The notes beneath the pieces were generated by a model. That model was given only the letters and a program-made list of their open reading frames with translations. It was not told the origin of the DNA and ran no database searches. A DNA stretch of 64,000 bases from VXNE01 sp965208745 (GTDB lineage: Bacteria > Pseudomonadota > Gammaproteobacteria > Pseudomonadales > Azotimanducaceae): positions 310,001-374,000 of the forward strand of contig CBDBPN010000004.1 in assembly GCA_965208745.1 (NCBI GenBank). Direction: 5' to 3'. Positions 52,795 through 62,521 of this stretch are shown one piece after another (the stretch's first letter is position 1; every line of letters begins with the position of its first letter). The position numbers and the translations under genes were made by a program.

Positions 52795-55700
52795 CTACCA
52801 CGTATCCACGTACGGGTACTTCTTCTCCGTCCGCGGCGGCAGCGGCGGCAGGCGCCGCAGGCTGTTGGCAATCCAGCTCCGCGTATCCGCGGGGTCGATC
52901 ACGTCGTCGAGCCCGCCACCGACGCCGGCGTTGATTGCCTTGGCGCCCTCATAAGCCCGCTCGACGCGGCGCTCGAACTCGAGCCGCCGCTCCTCGGCGT
53001 CCTCGATGGCGGCCAGTTCCTTGCGGTAGCCGAGCTTCACCGACCCTTCGATGTTCATGCCGGCGAACTCCGCGGTCGGCCAGGCCACGGTGAAGAAGCC
53101 GACGAGCGCACTGGCGCCGCACATGGCCTGCACGCCGAGACCGTATGCCTTGCGCACTACCACGCCGAAGAGCGGTGTGGTCATGTTGGCGCCGGCGTTG
53201 AACATCCGCGTGCAGTGACGCACGAGCGCCGTGCGTTCGACGTCGGGCCCCACCATCATGCCCGGGCAGTCCATGAGGCTCAGGACCGGGATGTCGAACG
53301 CGTCGCACAACTGGATGAAGCGGGCGCCCTTGTCCGCGCCGTCGGAGTCGATGGCGCCCGCAAGATGGTGGGGGTTGTTGGCGATCACGCCCATCGGGTA
53401 GCCCTCCACCCGGATGAACGCCGTGATCACGCCGATGCCGAACTTCTCGCGGATCTCCAGCACGGAGCCGACGTCGGCGATGGTGTGGACGATCTCCTTC
53501 ATGTCGTACAGGCGCAGGCGGTTCTCGGGCACGACATGACGCAGCAGGCGCTGGTCGTGCGCTTCGAAGGACTCCGTCCGGCCCTGGAAGTACGACAGGT
53601 ACCGCTTGGCCACCTCGACCGCTTCCTCCTCGTCCTTCGTCAGGATGTCGACGACGCCATTCGGTACCTGGAACGACATCGGCCCGACCTCCTCGGGCGT
53701 ATAGACGCCGAGCCCCCCGCCCTCGATCATCGCCGGGCCGCCCATGGCCACGGTCGTCCGCTCCGTGGCGATGATCACGTCACAGCAGGCGACGAGCGCC
53801 GTGTTGCCCGCGAACGTCCGCCCGTTGATCACGCTCACCAGCGGTACGAGCCCCGACAGCTTCGAGAATTGCGTGAACGTGTCGGTGTCGAACGCGACGC
53901 CCGGTCCGATGCGGTCGTCTCCGGGCCGCCCACCGCCGCCCTCGCCGAACAGCACCACCGGGATGCGGAACCGGTGGGCGAGTTCGAACATGCGGTCCTG
54001 CTTGTAGTGGTTGCGCCCGCCCTGGGTCCCGGCCAGGACCGTGTAGTCGTAGTGCACGACCATGGCGCGCGCCTGCTCCTCGGCGAACAACTCGCCGTTG
54101 ATCGTGCCGATGCCGGCGATCAGGCCGTCCGCCGGCGTGTTCCTCCGTAGCTCCTCCATGTCGTAGCGTTGGTGCTGCCGGGCCACGATGAGCGGCCAGT
54201 ACTCCTTGAATGAGCCGCGGTCCATCAACTGGTCGATGTTCTCCCGCGGCATCCGGTAGCCGCGCGCGTAACGCTTGGCCACGGCCTCGGACCGGTGCTC
54301 GTCGAGGGTCAGGTCATGACGCTCGTAGGTCTGCCGCAGGTCAGGACGGATGTAGTCGGGGTCGAGTTCCGCGACCGCCGCGGCGCTTTCGCCCGTGACC
54401 TCGGCCTCTTCGACGAACACGATCGGATACCCCTCGCGGACGACGTCGCCAGCCGCCATCGTGATGCGCCGCACGACGCCGTCGCGGTCCGCGGCGATGA
54501 CGTGCTCCATCTTCATCGCCTCGACCACCGCGACCTGCTGGCCCTTGCGGACTTCGTCGTCGACGGCGACGTCCAGGGAGACGATCGTGCCCTGGATGGG
54601 CGAACTGAGCCCGACGGCGCCCTCCGGGCCCACCACCTCCGGCAGGTCCGGCGGCGCCTCCTCGGCAGCACCCTGTTCCGCCTTGACGCGGGCGTCATGG
54701 TCGAAGAGGGCCAGCGGGTCGGAGGTGTCCACGCGCGCACCCGCGTAGCCGCCCGGCCCGCCGTCGGCCGCGTCCGTCCCGGCGCCGGTGTCGACGAAAC
54801 GCTGGACGCCTTCCGCCTCCGCCGCGGCCAACTCCTCCACGTGCTCGTCCACCCACCGCGTGTACACCCGGGCGCCCGCGAAGTCCTCGTGCCGCAGCAC
54901 GTTGCGCAGGAACGGCAGGTTCGTGCCGACGCCCTCGAGCCGGAACTCCGACAGGGCGCGTGCCGTGCGCGCGATGGCCGCCGCAAAGTCGGCCGACGGC
55001 GAGTAGCCGACCACCTTGGCCAACAACGAGTCGAAGGCCGTGCTCGTCCGGTAACCCGCGTAACCGAAGCCGTCCGTGCGCACGCCCGGCCCGCTGGGGG
55101 CCTCGTAGACCGTGAGCGTGCCGCTCTGCGGACGCACCGCTCCGTCCGCGCCGATCGTCTCCATGTTGACCCGGGCCTGGATGGCGTAACCCCGCGGCGC
55201 CGGAGCGGCTCCCGCGCCCAGTCCCACATCGTCGAGGGAGGCCCCGCCGGCGAGCCGGATCTGCGTTTGCACGAGGTCGACGCCCGTGACCTCTTCCGTC
55301 ACCGTGTGCTCCACCTGCAGGCGGGCGTTGGTCTCGATGAACACGAAAGGCCGCTCCGGCGGGTCACCCGAAGCATCGACCAGGAACTCGAACGTTCCGA
55401 GATTGGTGTACCGCTCGCTCGCGGCGAAGCGCACCGCGGCGTCGATGATCGCCGCACGCACGGCATCGGGCAGCCCCGGCGCCGGCGCGACCTCGACCAG
55501 CTTCTGGTGGCGGCGCTGGACGCTGCACTCGCGCTCGCCGAGGTGCGCGACGCCGCCTTGTACGTCGCCGAGGATCTGCACCTCGACGTGCCGCGCACGC
55601 GGGAGGAACTCCTCGACGTACACGTCGGGCAGGCCGAAAGCGGCTTGCGCCTCGGAGCGGCACCGATCATAGGCGGCCTCGATCTCGTCCGCGGACATCA

Positions 55701-56211
55701 CCACGCGGGTACCGCGCCCGCCGCCGCCCGCGACTGCCTTCACGATCATCCCGCCCCCGGACAGCGACGCGAGGAAGTCCGCCGCCTGCTCGACCGACAC
55801 GGCGCGGTCGATCCCGTCCAGTACCGGGACGCCGGCCGCCCTGGCCGCGGCCCGGGCGCGCCCCTTGTCGCCGAACAGTTCGAGATGCTGCGGGCTTGGC
55901 CCGACGAACACGATCCCCGCTTCCTCGCAGCGGCGCGCAAAGCCTGCGCGCTCGGCGAGGAAGCCATAACCGGGATGGATCGCGCCGCAGCCGGCGGCCC
56001 GCGCCGCCTCGATCACCGCCACCTCGTCCAGGTACGCGGACGCCCCGACGCCCGGCAGTTCGCACGCTTCGTCCGCCGCCCGCGCGTGCAGGCTCCCGGC
56101 GTCGTCCTGCGGGTGCACGGCCACGGTCCGCAGGCCGAGCTCCCCCGCGGCGCGCGCGATCCGGATCGCGATCTCGCCGCGGTTGGCGATCAGCAGTGCA
56201 TCGAAAGTCAT
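52795..56211 (-). CDS. Single-chain biotin-dependent acyl-CoA carboxylase (LCC-type)
   Basis: 1138 residues, ATG at 56211. All parts are on one chain. Biotin carboxylase: LLIANRGEIAIRIARAAGEL, GGGGRGTRVVMS and FIETNARLQVEHTVTEEVTG. The biotinyl site VVEAMKMEH is near residue 565. The carboxyltransferase halves run from about 640: GRNHYKQDRMFELAHRFRIP, GRTFAGNTALVACCDVIIAT and DCPGMMVGPDVERTALVRH. Domain order and size fit the long-chain acyl-CoA carboxylases known as single-polypeptide hexamers in mycobacteria. It carboxylates an acyl-CoA; chain length is not evident. Confidence 0.92.
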   Translation of the reverse strand: MTFDALLIANRGEIAIRIARAAGELGLRTVAVHPQDDAGSLHARAADEACELPGVGASAYLDEVAVIEAARAAGCGAIHPGYGFLAERAGFARRCEEAGIVFVGPSPQHLELFGDKGRARAAARAAGVPVLDGIDRAVSVEQAADFLASLSGGGMIVKAVAGGGGRGTRVVMSADEIEAAYDRCRSEAQAAFGLPDVYVEEFLPRARHVEVQILGDVQGGVAHLGERECSVQRRHQKLVEVAPAPGLPDAVRAAIIDAAVRFAASERYTNLGTFEFLVDASGDPPERPFVFIETNARLQVEHTVTEEVTGVDLVQTQIRLAGGASLDDVGLGAGAAPAPRGYAIQARVNMETIGADGAVRPQSGTLTVYEAPSGPGVRTDGFGYAGYRTSTAFDSLLAKVVGYSPSADFAAAIARTARALSEFRLEGVGTNLPFLRNVLRHEDFAGARVYTRWVDEHVEELAAAEAEGVQRFVDTGAGTDAADGGPGGYAGARVDTSDPLALFDHDARVKAEQGAAEEAPPDLPEVVGPEGAVGLSSPIQGTIVSLDVAVDDEVRKGQQVAVVEAMKMEHVIAADRDGVVRRITMAAGDVVREGYPIVFVEEAEVTGESAAAVAELDPDYIRPDLRQTYERHDLTLDEHRSEAVAKRYARGYRMPRENIDQLMDRGSFKEYWPLIVARQHQRYDMEELRRNTPADGLIAGIGTINGELFAEEQARAMVVHYDYTVLAGTQGGRNHYKQDRMFELAHRFRIPVVLFGEGGGGRPGDDRIGPGVAFDTDTFTQFSKLSGLVPLVSVINGRTFAGNTALVACCDVIIATERTTVAMGGPAMIEGGGLGVYTPEEVGPMSFQVPNGVVDILTKDEEEAVEVAKRYLSYFQGRTESFEAHDQRLLRHVVPENRLRLYDMKEIVHTIADVGSVLEIREKFGIGVITAFIRVEGYPMGVIANNPHHLAGAIDSDGADKGARFIQLCDAFDIPVLSLMDCPGMMVGPDVERTALVRHCTRMFNAGANMTTPLFGVVVRKAYGLGVQAMCGASALVGFFTVAWPTAEFAGMNIEGSVKLGYRKELAAIEDAEERRLEFERRVERAYEGAKAINAGVGGGLDDVIDPADTRSWIANSLRRLPPLPPRTEKKYPYVDTW

Positions 56212-56293
56212 CGACTCCCTCCTTTCTGTCTCGGGACCGTCGTCTCCGTCCCAGGGCCGTCGTCCGGACGTGACGGCGCATCTACGTACCGGT

Positions 56294-56680
56294 CTACCAG
56301 AGTATCGGCGCCGGGTAGCGTGCGATCTCCGCGTCCGGGGTCACGATCGTCAAGCCGTTCAGAATAGCCTGAGAAACGAGTCCGCGGTCGAACGGGTCCC
56401 TGTGGTGCGCCGGCAGGAGCGCATCGTGGGCCGCCGCAGCCTCGTCAAACGCCAACGGTTCGACCTCGAGCCATTCCCTGCGCGTCGTAACGTACTGGCG
56501 CGGCGGCGCGGGCAGCGGCAGACGGCCGAGACGATGTTTCACCGCGATCTCCCAGGCAGAGAGGGCACTCAGGAACACCTCGTTCTCCGGGTCGCGACAG
56601 TGCGACCGCGCAGTCCCCGAGAGTTGCGGCCCGTCGGCGGCAAGCCAGAGAAACGTGCATGTGTCGAGCAGCAGCCTCAC
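56294..56680 (-). CDS. PIN-domain toxin, VapC-like
   Basis: 128 residues if it starts at the GTG at 56680, where the fold begins VRLLLDTCTFLWLAADG with the first catalytic Asp. Further PIN marks are FLSALSAWEIAVKHRLGRLP and HHRDPFDRGLVSQAI, with TPDAEIARY at the end. PIN toxins cut RNA. It lies 49 bp after the antitoxin gene. A longer start at 56713 is possible. Confidence 0.88.
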   Translation of the reverse strand: MRLLLDTCTFLWLAADGPQLSGTARSHCRDPENEVFLSALSAWEIAVKHRLGRLPLPAPPRQYVTTRREWLEVEPLAFDEAAAAHDALLPAHHRDPFDRGLVSQAILNGLTIVTPDAEIARYPAPILW

Positions 56681-56729
56681 CGGAGACGGCCAACCCGGCG
56701 AACGGAGCCGCACACGGGAGCCGGGGCTC

Positions 56730-56978
56730 TCACTCCGCGTTCTCCTCCCCTTCGAACGCGTCGAGGAAAGCCTCCGGAAGCGCCTCGAAGAAGCTCGACG
56801 GCAACTGCATGCCGCGGTCGATGCCCACGGGACGTTCGCGGCGCGGCCGGCGGGGCAGCGGACGGATCTCGGCTATGGGGACGTTGCGGCGGCACACGAC
56901 GACGGTCTCGCCCCGCTGCACGCTCTGCAGGTAGTGCGAAAGTCGCGCTTTCGCCTCTGCGACATTGATCATGATCAT
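56730..56978 (-). CDS. Phd/YefM-family antitoxin
   Basis: 82 residues from the ATG at 56978 (TTG at 56996 and ATG at 56972 are alternatives). Starts MIMINVAEAKARLSHYLQSV; GETVVVCRRNVPIAEIRPLP follows, the Phd DNA-binding fold, with an acidic C-terminal tail that would wrap the toxin. It should repress its own promoter; TTGAAA and TACTCT about 18 bp apart just upstream are candidate -35 and -10 boxes. Confidence 0.88.
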   Translation of the reverse strand: MIMINVAEAKARLSHYLQSVQRGETVVVCRRNVPIAEIRPLPRRPRRERPVGIDRGMQLPSSFFEALPEAFLDAFEGEENAE

Positions 56979-57114
56979 GGTCACAGAGTAGGTCAACTAT
57001 CTGGTCACTTTCAACTCGCCCCGGCTCGGCCCCCGGGACGAGGGCAGTAGGCTCGCACGCCACCAGCGTGTAATGATCCGCGGCTCCACGGAGCCCGGTT
57101 CCACCAGCGCCACG

Positions 57115-59223
57115 ATGAACAGCCGCCTCACCAGAGCTTTCAGCTTCACGGTCGCCGCCCACGCAGCGCTCCTGCCCGCGGCCACAGCGCCGGCGCAGCC
57201 CCAGGCGGACGACGACCGCGTCGACGCGAGCGAGGCCGGGCTCTGGCTGGTGCAACGCCGTCCGCCGCCCGTCCCGGCGGCGCCGACGCCGCCGACCGTC
57301 ACGCCCGCTTCCGAGACCGCCCTGTCCGTGACCTGGACGCCTCCGGCGGAGGCATCGGATGTCGTCGACTACGACGTGCAGTACCGGGCTCCGGGCCAAG
57401 ACGCGTTCGTAGATTGGACGCATTCCGGTACCGCCACCAGCGTCACCGTCACCGGTCTCGCTTCCGGGACCGTGTACGAGGTGCGGGTGCGCGCCGGCAA
57501 CGATTTCGGTGCCGGCGATTGGTCCGGAGCAACGCGTGCACGAACGGGCGGAACCCCCGCGGACGGCCCTGGGGACGGCGGCGGCGTGGCGCCTCCTGGC
57601 GCCAACGACCCCCCTGTGTTCGATAGCCCGTCCGATTTCTTCGTGGCCGAAAACACGACCGCCGTGGGCACGTTGCGGGCGAGGGATCCGGACCCGGCCG
57701 ACCACATCACCGGCTTCGCCATCGTGGGAGGTGCGGACCGCGATCATTTTCTCATCGATCCCGCGCCCGCGCACCTGCGGTTCGCCACTGCGCCCGATTT
57801 CGAGCGCCCGGCGGACGCCGGCGGGGAGAATCTCTATGCGGTAACGGTCCAGGCGAGTAGCGGCGCCGGCGCCAGGGCTCTGACCGCCACACAGGACATC
57901 TCCGTGACGGTCACCAACGTTGACACCGAATCCCCCGGCCGGCCCGCACCCCCGCGGGTGACCTTCGACTCGGCGACCAGCGCGACGGTCACCTGGGTTG
58001 CGCCCCGAGACGTTGGACCGCCCATCCTGGACTACGACGTACGGTTCCGACGCAATCCGGGAGACGGCTTCACGGATGTCGGCCACGAAGGGACGGCCAC
58101 CGAAGCCACCCTGTCCTCCAGCGAGTCCGGCTGGAGCTTCGAGGCGCAGGTACGCGCCGGCAACGACGTGGGCACGAGTGCGTGGTCCGAGCCGGGCCAC
58201 GGCTCGCGGATCGAAATGCCGGAAGGATTCAGGATTCGCGCCTGGGCCGAAGGGGTGACGGACGCGCGGTCCATGGCCCTCGGCGCCGGCGGCACGCTGT
58301 TCGTCGGCACGCGCTCGGACGGGCGCGTGCACGCGTTACGCGACGAGGACGGCGACCACTGGGCCGAGCGCCGGGTCACCCTGGACCGGGGCCTCAACCG
58401 GCCCAACGGCGTCGCTTTCCGCAACGGCGACCTATACGTCGCCGAAAACAGCCGCGTCCTGCGGTACCCCGGCATCGAGACCCGTCTGGATGCGCCACCG
58501 CCCCCGCAAGTCGTCACGGACACGTTTCCCACCGACCGCTCCCACGGCTGGAAGTTCATCCGCTTCGGGCCGGACGGGCACCTCTACGTCCCGGTCGGCG
58601 CGCCCTGCAACATCTGCCTGCGGGACGACCCCTACGCCACCATCGGCCGGCTCGACATCGGGACGGGCGCCTTCACCGTCCTGGCCAGGGGCGTGCGCAA
58701 CACCGTGGGATTCGACTGGCATCCGGATTCCCGGGAGCTTTGGTTCACGGACAACGGCCGCGACTGGATGGGCGACGACCTGCCGCCGGACGAACTGAAC
58801 CGCCTCTCCGGGGACGGCCAGCACTTCGGCTACCCGCACTGCCACGGCGCCGAGATTCCGGACCCCGACTTCGACGACCGGCCCTGCGGCGACTTCGTCG
58901 CGCCGGTGCAGGCGCTCGGCCCCCACGTCGCCGCGCTCGGCATGCGCTTCTATACCGGAGAGATGTTCCCCGAGGCCTACCGCCACCAGGTCTTCATCGC
59001 CGAACACGGATCCTGGAACCGCAGCCGCAAGATCGGCTACCGGATCATGCTCGTGCGGCTGAACGGCGACACGGCGAGCAGCTACGAGCCGTTCGCCACC
59101 GGCTGGCTGCAGGGCGAGTCCAACTGGGGGCGCCCGGTCGACGTCCTGGTCATGCCCGACGGCGCGCTGCTCGTTTCCGACGATCAGGCCGGGATCATCT
59201 ACCGGATCAGCTACGGCGGTTGA
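57115..59223 (+). CDS. Secreted Fn3/cadherin-like protein with PQQ-type sugar dehydrogenase domain
   Basis: 702 residues from the ATG at 57115, where a signal peptide begins (MNSRLTRAFSFTVAAHAALL). Two Fn3 domains (LSVTWTPPAEASDVVDYDVQ; ATVTWVAPRDVGPPILDYDV) bracket a cadherin-like repeat (DSPSDFFVAENTTAVGTLRA). From about residue 370 comes a glucose/sorbosone dehydrogenase propeller: GFRIRAWAEGVTDARSMALG, SHGWKFIRFGPDGHLYVPVG and FIAEHGSWNRSRKIGYR. The propeller usually holds PQQ and oxidises aldoses in the periplasm. The Fn3 and cadherin part suggests attachment to polysaccharide or the cell surface. Confidence 0.85.
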   Translation: MNSRLTRAFSFTVAAHAALLPAATAPAQPQADDDRVDASEAGLWLVQRRPPPVPAAPTPPTVTPASETALSVTWTPPAEASDVVDYDVQYRAPGQDAFVDWTHSGTATSVTVTGLASGTVYEVRVRAGNDFGAGDWSGATRARTGGTPADGPGDGGGVAPPGANDPPVFDSPSDFFVAENTTAVGTLRARDPDPADHITGFAIVGGADRDHFLIDPAPAHLRFATAPDFERPADAGGENLYAVTVQASSGAGARALTATQDISVTVTNVDTESPGRPAPPRVTFDSATSATVTWVAPRDVGPPILDYDVRFRRNPGDGFTDVGHEGTATEATLSSSESGWSFEAQVRAGNDVGTSAWSEPGHGSRIEMPEGFRIRAWAEGVTDARSMALGAGGTLFVGTRSDGRVHALRDEDGDHWAERRVTLDRGLNRPNGVAFRNGDLYVAENSRVLRYPGIETRLDAPPPPQVVTDTFPTDRSHGWKFIRFGPDGHLYVPVGAPCNICLRDDPYATIGRLDIGTGAFTVLARGVRNTVGFDWHPDSRELWFTDNGRDWMGDDLPPDELNRLSGDGQHFGYPHCHGAEIPDPDFDDRPCGDFVAPVQALGPHVAALGMRFYTGEMFPEAYRHQVFIAEHGSWNRSRKIGYRIMLVRLNGDTASSYEPFATGWLQGESNWGRPVDVLVMPDGALLVSDDQAGIIYRISYGG

Positions 59224-59251
59224 GCCCGCATCCCGCGGAAACCATCGCGTC

Positions 59252-59713
59252 TCAGGCCTGAACCGCGATGGCCACGTGGCAGCCCAGCGCCACCACCGCC
59301 ACGACACCAAGCCCCGGCGTCGAGCGCAGGAACCCCGGCATGCGCCGTGCCAGCCACGGCCAGATCCGCTCGCCGTGCTCCACGCGCTTGTAGTAGTCGG
59401 ACGCGGCGCAAGCCACGCACAGGGCGCCAACCCAGAACCAGACCAGCACGCCGGGCACGCCGACAGCGCCGAGCGCCATCCCGAGCACCGCGTACACCGT
59501 CATGAACAGGAGTCCCTTCTCCCACATCCCCTTGGCGAAGTAGTAGAGAAACGAGAAGACGAGCGCAGGCCACCGGAATCCTGCCCGCATCCTCTCGTCC
59601 GGCGACAGTTCCTTCCAGCGACCGAAAAAGGCCCCGTCAATCCTGTCGAAGATCTCGAATCGCTGTCGCCACGACTCGGTCAACCCGTCCCTGCCTTCCG
59701 GCACTCGCAGCAT
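59252..59713 (-). CDS. DUF2628 membrane protein
   Basis: 153 residues, ATG at 59713. The N-terminal soluble part (RFEIFDRIDGAFFGRWKELS) and FRWPALVFSFLYYFAKGMWEKG are typical of DUF2628, followed by about three transmembrane helices. Function unknown. It is convergent with the Fn3 gene and divergent from clpB. Confidence 0.75.
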   Translation of the reverse strand: MLRVPEGRDGLTESWRQRFEIFDRIDGAFFGRWKELSPDERMRAGFRWPALVFSFLYYFAKGMWEKGLLFMTVYAVLGMALGAVGVPGVLVWFWVGALCVACAASDYYKRVEHGERIWPWLARRMPGFLRSTPGLGVVAVVALGCHVAIAVQA

Positions 59714-59803
59714 AGTGACCCTCCCTGTCTCGAATGGAACAAACGCCGTGGATCGTAAGCCAGTGGTGGCGGTTAGTCCATGCCAAGCCGGCGGCCGTCG
59801 GCA

Positions 59804-59840
59804 TTGCAAAGGCGTTACGTGCCCATACCTTAAGCGGTAT
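59804..59840 (+). promoter_or_regulatory. Candidate heat-shock (sigma-32-like) promoter and adjacent inverted repeat for clpB
   Basis: TTGCAAA (59804-59810) and CCCATAC (59822-59828), 11 nt apart, resemble the sigma-32 elements CTTGAAA and CCCCATNT with a few mismatches. They lie about 55-80 nt before the clpB ATG. ATACC-TTAAGC-GGTAT (59825-59840) is an inverted repeat over the presumed start point and could be an operator. Heat-shock control is expected for clpB, but this site is only a pattern match. Confidence 0.4.
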
Positions 59841-59884
59841 CGACGAACCAATGCGCCTTGAGGCGAGCGCGCGAGGGGAGCGAC

Positions 59885-62509
59885 ATGCGGACGGAAAAGA
59901 TGACGACCCGGCTTCAGACGGCGCTCGCGGAGGCGCAAAGCCTCGCCGTGGGCCGCGAACACCAGTTCATCGAACCCGCACACCTGCTGGTGGCCCTGCT
60001 CGACCAGCGCGACGGCGGTCTGCGCCACGTGCTCGGGGCGGCCGGCGTCCGCGTCGACCCGCTGCGCTCGGCCCTCGGCGACCTCGTGGACCGACTACCG
60101 CAGGTCTCGGGCGCCGCCGCCGGCGACGTGCAGGTGGGCAAGGACCTCGCGCGCGCTCTGAACGTCACCGACAGGCTCGCCCAACGGCGCGGCGACGACT
60201 ACATCTCGAGCGAACTCTTCCCCCTCGCCGTGCTCGAGTCCGGCGGGCCGGCCGCCGACGCCCTGCGCGCCCACGGCGGCGACGCCCAGGCCATCGAGCA
60301 TGCGATCGAGCAGGTCCGGGGCGGCGAGTCCGTCTCGGACGCCAACGCGGAGGAGAACCGGCAGGCGCTGGCGAAGTACGCGATCGACCTCACCGAGCGC
60401 GCCGAACAGGGCAAGCTCGACCCCGTGATCGGCCGCGACGACGAGATCCGGCGCACCGTGCAGGTCCTCCAGCGGCGCACCAAGAACAACCCCGTGCTCA
60501 TCGGCGAGCCCGGCGTCGGCAAGACGGCCATCGTCGAGGGGCTGGCGCAGCGCATCGTGAACGGCGAGGTCCCCGAAGGACTGAAGGGCAAGCGCCTGCT
60601 GGCCCTGGACCTTGGCGCCCTCATCGCCGGCGCCAAGTACCGGGGCGAGTTCGAGGAGCGCATGAAGGCCGTGCTGAACGAACTCGCGAAGCAGGAGGGC
60701 CAGATCGTCCTGTTCGTCGACGAACTGCACACGCTCGTGGGCGCCGGGAAGGCCGAAGGCGCCATAGACGCCGGCAACATGCTGAAACCCGCCCTCGCCC
60801 GGGGCGAACTGCACTGCGTGGGCGCCACGACCCTCGACGAGTACCGCGAGAACCTCGAGAAGGACGCGGCCCTCGAACGGCGCTTCCAGAAGGTGCAGGT
60901 CGACGAGCCGTCCGTCGAGGACACCGTCGCGATCCTGCGCGGGCTCAAGGAGCGCTACGAGGTCCACCACGGCGTCGAGATCACCGACCCTGCCATCGTC
61001 GCCGCGGCCACGCTCTCGCACCGCTACATCTCCGACCGGCAGCTCCCGGACAAGGCCATCGACCTCGTCGACGAGTCCGCGAGCCGCATCCGCATGGAAA
61101 TCGACTCGAAACCCGAGCCGATGGACCGCCTCGAGCGGCGCCTCGTGCAGCTCAAGATCGAGCAGGAGGCGTTGAAGAAGGAGACCGACGACGCGTCCCG
61201 CGAACGTCTCCACCGGCTCAACGACGAGGTCGCGGACCTCGAGCGGGAGTTCGCCGATCTCGAGGAGGTGTGGAACGGCGAGAAGGCCGCGGTGCAGGGC
61301 ACGCAGCACGTCAAGGAAGAGCTCGAACGCGCCCGCATCGACTTCGACGCCGCCCGGCGGGCCGGCGACCTGCAGCGCATGTCGGAGCTCCAGTACGGCA
61401 CGATCCCGGAACTCGAGAAGCGGCTCGAACAGGCCGCGGAAACGGACGAAACCGATTTCCGGCTCCTGCGGAGCAAGGTCACCGAAGACGAGATCGCGGA
61501 AGTCGTGTCCGCGTGGACGGGTATCCCGGTGGCCAAGATGCTAGCGGGCGAGCGCGAACGGCTCCTTGGCATGGAGGCCGGGCTGCACCGCCGGGTCGTG
61601 GGGCAGGACGAAGCGGTGACCGTGATCGCCGATGCGATCCGCCGGTCACGCGCCGGGCTCGCGGACCCGAACCGACCGAACGGGTCGTTCCTCTTCCTCG
61701 GTCCGACCGGGGTCGGCAAGACCGAGTTGACCCGTGCCCTGGCCGAGTTCCTGTTCGACACCGAGGACGCCATGGTGCGCCTCGACATGTCCGAGTTCAT
61801 GGAGAAGCACTCGGTGGCGCGACTCATCGGCGCGCCCCCGGGCTACGTCGGCTACGAGGAAGGCGGCTACCTGACCGAGAGAGTGCGCCGCAAGCCCTAC
61901 TCGGTGGTCCTGCTCGACGAGGTCGAGAAGGCGCACCCGGACGTCTTCAACGTGCTGCTGCAGGTGCTCGAGGACGGACGCCTGACCGACGGTCACGGCC
62001 GGACGGTGGACTTCCGGAACACGGTCGTCATCATGACCTCGAACCTTGGTTCCTCCGTCATCCAGGAACTGGCGGGCGCGGCCTCGTGGCACCGGCGCGA
62101 AGACGCCTACCGCGAGATGAAGGACAAGGTCATGGAACTCGTGACCCAGCAGTTTCGCCCCGAGTTCGTCAACCGGATCGACGAGGTGGTCGTCTTCCAT
62201 CCCCTGGACCGTTCCCATATCCGGGCCATCACCGAGATCCAGGTCGGCCGGCTCCGGCAACGCCTCGCGGAATTCGACATCGGCCTCGAACTTTCCGAAG
62301 AGGCGTTCGAGCGGCTGGGCAGCGCCGGTTTCGACCCCGTGTACGGCGCCAGGCCCCTCAAGCGCGCCATCCAGCAGCAGGTCGAGAACCCCCTCTCGAA
62401 GGCGCTGCTCGCCGGCGAGTTCGCCACCCACGACACGGTGCGGGTGGAGACGGCCAACAACGCGCTCGCGTTCACGAGGAAGGCGACGGCCGCGGAGGCG
62501 GCGGGATAG
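59885..62509 (+). CDS. clpB: ATP-dependent disaggregase ClpB
   Basis: 874 residues, ATG at 59885 after GGGGAGCG. Clp N-domain (residues 1-145), first AAA+ with Walker A GEPGVGKTAIVEG near 207 and LFVDELHTLVGAG, middle coiled coil around 400-520, second AAA+ with LFLGPTGVGKTELTRAL near 605 and FNVLLQVLEDGRLTD. The coiled-coil M-domain separates ClpB from ClpA/ClpC. It works with DnaK/DnaJ to rescue aggregated proteins. Confidence 0.95.
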   Translation: MRTEKMTTRLQTALAEAQSLAVGREHQFIEPAHLLVALLDQRDGGLRHVLGAAGVRVDPLRSALGDLVDRLPQVSGAAAGDVQVGKDLARALNVTDRLAQRRGDDYISSELFPLAVLESGGPAADALRAHGGDAQAIEHAIEQVRGGESVSDANAEENRQALAKYAIDLTERAEQGKLDPVIGRDDEIRRTVQVLQRRTKNNPVLIGEPGVGKTAIVEGLAQRIVNGEVPEGLKGKRLLALDLGALIAGAKYRGEFEERMKAVLNELAKQEGQIVLFVDELHTLVGAGKAEGAIDAGNMLKPALARGELHCVGATTLDEYRENLEKDAALERRFQKVQVDEPSVEDTVAILRGLKERYEVHHGVEITDPAIVAAATLSHRYISDRQLPDKAIDLVDESASRIRMEIDSKPEPMDRLERRLVQLKIEQEALKKETDDASRERLHRLNDEVADLEREFADLEEVWNGEKAAVQGTQHVKEELERARIDFDAARRAGDLQRMSELQYGTIPELEKRLEQAAETDETDFRLLRSKVTEDEIAEVVSAWTGIPVAKMLAGERERLLGMEAGLHRRVVGQDEAVTVIADAIRRSRAGLADPNRPNGSFLFLGPTGVGKTELTRALAEFLFDTEDAMVRLDMSEFMEKHSVARLIGAPPGYVGYEEGGYLTERVRRKPYSVVLLDEVEKAHPDVFNVLLQVLEDGRLTDGHGRTVDFRNTVVIMTSNLGSSVIQELAGAASWHRREDAYREMKDKVMELVTQQFRPEFVNRIDEVVVFHPLDRSHIRAITEIQVGRLRQRLAEFDIGLELSEEAFERLGSAGFDPVYGARPLKRAIQQQVENPLSKALLAGEFATHDTVRVETANNALAFTRKATAAEAAG

Positions 62510-62521
62510 CCCGCCGACGGC

